Below, piece after piece: positions 62,239 to 64,000 of a stretch of DNA of 64,000 nucleotides. Position 1 is the stretch's first letter. Each line of letters begins with the position of its first letter. This DNA is from an uncultured Spirochaetales bacterium (GTDB lineage Bacteria; Spirochaetota; Spirochaetia; Sphaerochaetales; Sphaerochaetaceae), in NCBI GenBank assembly GCA_944393005.1, contig CALXYO010000007.1, forward strand, positions 1 to 64,000. Direction: 5' to 3'. The translations under genes and the position numbers were made by a program. The notes beneath the pieces are model-generated. The model saw only the letters and a program-made list of their open reading frames with translations, did no database searches and was not told the DNA's origin.

Positions 62239-62421
62239 ATGTTCAAGAAGATCGGCAGATATTTTAAGGAAAGCTTCGCTGAGATGAAGAAGGTCTCATG
62301 GCCGGGCAGAACAGAAGTGCTGCAGTCTGCGAAAATTGTAATTATCTCGACAATCGCATTTGCACTTATTCTCGGTCTGGTTGACTTCATCTTACTCAGA
62401 GGTCTATACCTTATTTTCTAG
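62239..62421 (+). CDS. secE: Preprotein translocase subunit SecE
   Basis: A 60-residue single-helix SecE. The cytoplasmic KKIGRYFKESFAEMKKVSWP and the following membrane helix are typical. It stabilises SecY in the Sec translocon. GGGAGAAG precedes the start, and nusG follows 9 bases later. Confidence 0.95.
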   Translation: MFKKIGRYFKESFAEMKKVSWPGRTEVLQSAKIVIISTIAFALILGLVDFILLRGLYLIF

Positions 62422-62430
62422 GATAAATAA

Positions 62431-62997
62431 ATGGCTAAAGGTTGGTACATCGTACATACATATTCCGGTTACGAGCAGAAGATCCAGAGAACTATTTTCA
62501 AGCTCAGGGAGATGGACAGTGAGTTTGCTCTGACTGTTTCTGATGTCAAGGTTCCTATGGAGACCGTTACGGAGATCAGAGATGGAAAGAAGAGGGAAGT
62601 GAAGAAGAAGATACTTCCCGGCTACATTCTCGTTGAGATTGATTTCCCTGAAGATGTCACATGGAAGAACACCTATTCGAAGATCAAGAGAATTCAGGGT
62701 GTCACCGGTTTTGTATCTGCGATGGAAGGAAAGAAGCCTCAGCCGATGTCAGCTGCCGAGATGAAGAGCATCATGCAGAAGACAGGTGAAGTCCCGACCG
62801 AAAAAGAATTCAGGCCGAAGCAGAATTTCCAGGTTGGAGATGAGGTCAAGATCATTGACGGACCGTTTGAATCGTTCTCCGGTATCATCGATGAGATTGA
62901 CAACGTCAAGAGCAAGCTTCGTGTTTCTGTACAGATATTCGGACGCTCAACTCCTGTGGAAGTTGAATTCCTGCAGGCGGAGAAGGTCGAATATTAA
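62431..62997 (+). CDS. nusG: Transcription antitermination factor NusG
   Basis: A 188-residue NusG. The N-terminal RNA-polymerase-binding domain starts KGWYIVHTYSGYEQKIQRT and includes LPGYILVEI. The C-terminal KOW domain is FQVGDEVKIIDGPFESFSGI. It links transcription with Rho and the ribosome. Normal length; same unit as secE. Confidence 0.97.
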   Translation: MAKGWYIVHTYSGYEQKIQRTIFKLREMDSEFALTVSDVKVPMETVTEIRDGKKREVKKKILPGYILVEIDFPEDVTWKNTYSKIKRIQGVTGFVSAMEGKKPQPMSAAEMKSIMQKTGEVPTEKEFRPKQNFQVGDEVKIIDGPFESFSGIIDEIDNVKSKLRVSVQIFGRSTPVEVEFLQAEKVEY

Positions 62998-63001
62998 ATT
63001 G

Positions 63002-63030
63002 AAGAACGCTTACTTGGCGGCGTTCTTTGA
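63002..63030 (+). terminator. Terminator after nusG
   Basis: AAGAACGC (63002-63009) pairs with GCGTTCTT (63020-63027) with a 10-base loop, followed by TGATCCGTTTTTTG. It may set partial termination between nusG and rplK. Confidence 0.65.
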
Positions 63031-63059
63031 TCCGTTTTTTGACATGTCAAGCTGAAAAT

Positions 63060-63180
63060 GTTCACTCCCTGCCCGGGATGAAAACCGGCCAGGTGGGAGC
63101 CAGATCGAATGACTGGCGTTATAACCAGCACACAGCCCCGCATTTCGGTCACCTCAGACCAGGCTGATGTGAAGGAGAAA
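63060..63180 (+). promoter_or_regulatory. Structured leader of the rplK-rplA mRNA, possible L1 site
   Basis: CTCCC near 63064 can pair with GGGAG near 63097, and an inner stem CCGG-GATGAAAA-CCGG lies between. The GGTGGGAGC and GATGAA segments resemble the L1-binding elements of known rplK leaders, where L1 represses its own operon. The match is by eye only. No separate promoter was identified. Confidence 0.4.
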
Positions 63181-63185
63181 GAATT

Positions 63186-63617
63186 ATGGCAAAGAAAAAG
63201 GTTACTGCCGTTATCAAATTGCAGTGTCCTGCCCAGAAGGCTACACCAGCACCTCCTATCGGACCGGCACTCGGCCCTCATGGTGTAAGTGCACCTCAGT
63301 TCGTACAGCAGTTCAACGACAAGACTAAGGGTTACGAACCAGGACTTATCCTCCCAGTTATCATCACAGTCTACCAGGATAAGAGTTTCACTTTCATCCT
63401 CAAGACTCCACCAGCAGCTGTTCTTATCAAGAAGGCTCTCGGTCTTCAGACAGCAAGCGGTACCCCGAACAAGACAAAGGTCGGTACTCTTACTCAAGCA
63501 CAGCTTACTGAAATCGCACAGACTAAGCTTCCTGACCTCAATGCTTATGACATTGAAGCTGCCAAGAAGATTATCGCAGGTACTGCTCGTTCAATGGGCG
63601 TAGAAGTGGAGAAGTAA
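63186..63617 (+). CDS. rplK: Ribosomal protein L11
   Basis: A 143-residue L11 with [20 protein letters not shown] in the N-terminal domain and the rRNA-binding C-terminal domain ([20 protein letters not shown], then [12 protein letters not shown]). It forms the GTPase-associated stalk base. AAGGAG precedes the ATG, and rplA starts 1 base after its stop. Confidence 0.98.
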   Translation: MAKKKVTAVIKLQCPAQKATPAPPIGPALGPHGVSAPQFVQQFNDKTKGYEPGLILPVIITVYQDKSFTFILKTPPAAVLIKKALGLQTASGTPNKTKVGTLTQAQLTEIAQTKLPDLNAYDIEAAKKIIAGTARSMGVEVEK

Positions 63618-63618
63618 G

Positions 63619-64000
63619 ATGAAAAGAGGAAAGAAATATCAGGAAGCTGCAAAGAAAGTTGACAAGACAAAGCTCTACAGCCTTCAGGATGCTGCCCAGC
63701 TGGTGAAGGACTGTGCTTATGCGAAGTTCAACGAAACTGTTGAAATCTCTGTATTCCTGTCTCTCAAGAAGAGTCAGACAGTCAGAGATACAGTCGTTCT
63801 TCCAAATCAGTTCCAGGCTCAGAAGAAGATCCTCGTTTTCGCAAAGGGTGACAAGGCTCAGGAAGCTCTTGATGCCGGCGCTGCTTATGTCGGTGATACT
63901 GATCTCATCGAGAAAGTCCGCTCAGGCTGGATGGATTTCGATGTTGCAGTTGCAACACCTGACATGATGAAGGATGTAGGTCGTCTCGGACCTATCCTCG
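63619..64000 (+). CDS. rplA: Ribosomal protein L1, 5' part
   Basis: The first 127 codons of L1 ([20 protein letters not shown] at the start; [20 protein letters not shown] and [19 protein letters not shown] later). The gene runs off the end of the window. L1 binds 23S rRNA and represses its own operon in known bacteria. Usual length is about 230 residues. Confidence 0.96.
   Translation, partial: MKRGKKYQEAAKKVDKTKLYSLQDAAQLVKDCAYAKFNETVEISVFLSLKKSQTVRDTVVLPNQFQAQKKILVFAKGDKAQEALDAGAAYVGDTDLIEKVRSGWMDFDVAVATPDMMKDVGRLGPIL

Overview
The window looks like a chromosomal segment of an anaerobic, saccharolytic spirochaete, most likely a gut Sphaerochaetaceae/Treponemataceae-type organism. This is inferred, not proven. 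The reasons are a DUF4954 protein (family known mainly from spirochaetes and Bacteroidetes), sugar ABC uptake paired with a GH65 phosphorylase, butyrate kinase and a FucO-type lactaldehyde reductase, a stand-alone GMP synthase ATPase subunit, and the order rpmG-trnW-secE-nusG-rplK-rplA.

Region by region. 1-6.5 kb: a LacI-controlled operon (sulfatase, GPH symporter, GH3 glycosidase) with the same 14-bp operator in front of the regulator and in front of the sulfatase. 6.5-12.2 kb: carA-carB and fucO on the minus strand. 12.2-15.7 kb: a phage-shock-type envelope stress module (PspA, small membrane coiled-coil protein, PspC, DUF4097 protein) read from a sigma-54 promoter that faces a divergent PspF-type activator. 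15.7-20.6 kb: YczE-like membrane protein, GuaA ATPase subunit, then a patch of toxin-antitoxin loci (phd with frameshifted doc, brnTA), a decayed antiporter fragment, and mscS. 20.6-25 kb: brnQ, a secreted choice-of-anchor I protein, a DMT transporter, an orphan HipB-like regulator. 25.3-32.1 kb: a defence-like island (SWIM protein, HNH nuclease, PD-(D/E)XK plus DUF2075 helicase protein, RloA/RloB pair). 32.1-36.9 kb: a decayed UPF0158 fragment, HbpS-like protein, divergent glutamyl-tRNA reductase, higBA, butyrate kinase. 36.9-43.5 kb: a possible small RNA, then LacI, sugar ABC transporter and GH65 phosphorylase. 43.5-50.1 kb: DUF4954, DUF1848, TetR, ClpB. 50.2-56.95 kb: a complete cas9-cas1-cas2 locus with predicted tracrRNA and a 28-repeat array. 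57-61.5 kb: nitroreductase, MocA-like nucleotidyltransferase, DUF554, glycogen phosphorylase. 61.8-64 kb: tRNA-Thr, rpmG, tRNA-Trp, secE, nusG, rplK and the start of rplA.

The CRISPR locus is the most informative structure. An anti-repeat lies between cas2 and the array. Its three internal differences from the repeat all become G-U wobble pairs if tracrRNA and crRNA are read from the minus strand, and would all be mismatches on the plus strand. On the minus strand the anti-repeat is followed by a small nexus-like hairpin and a terminator whose U-run overlaps the cas2 stop codon. In that orientation every repeat ends in an extended -10 box (TGTTACAAT), as in the Neisseria type II-C system where each repeat carries a promoter. 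Catabolism converges on phosphorolysis (GH65, GlgP) and on hydrolysis after import (GH3, sulfatase), with FucO and butyrate kinase as possible fermentative outlets.
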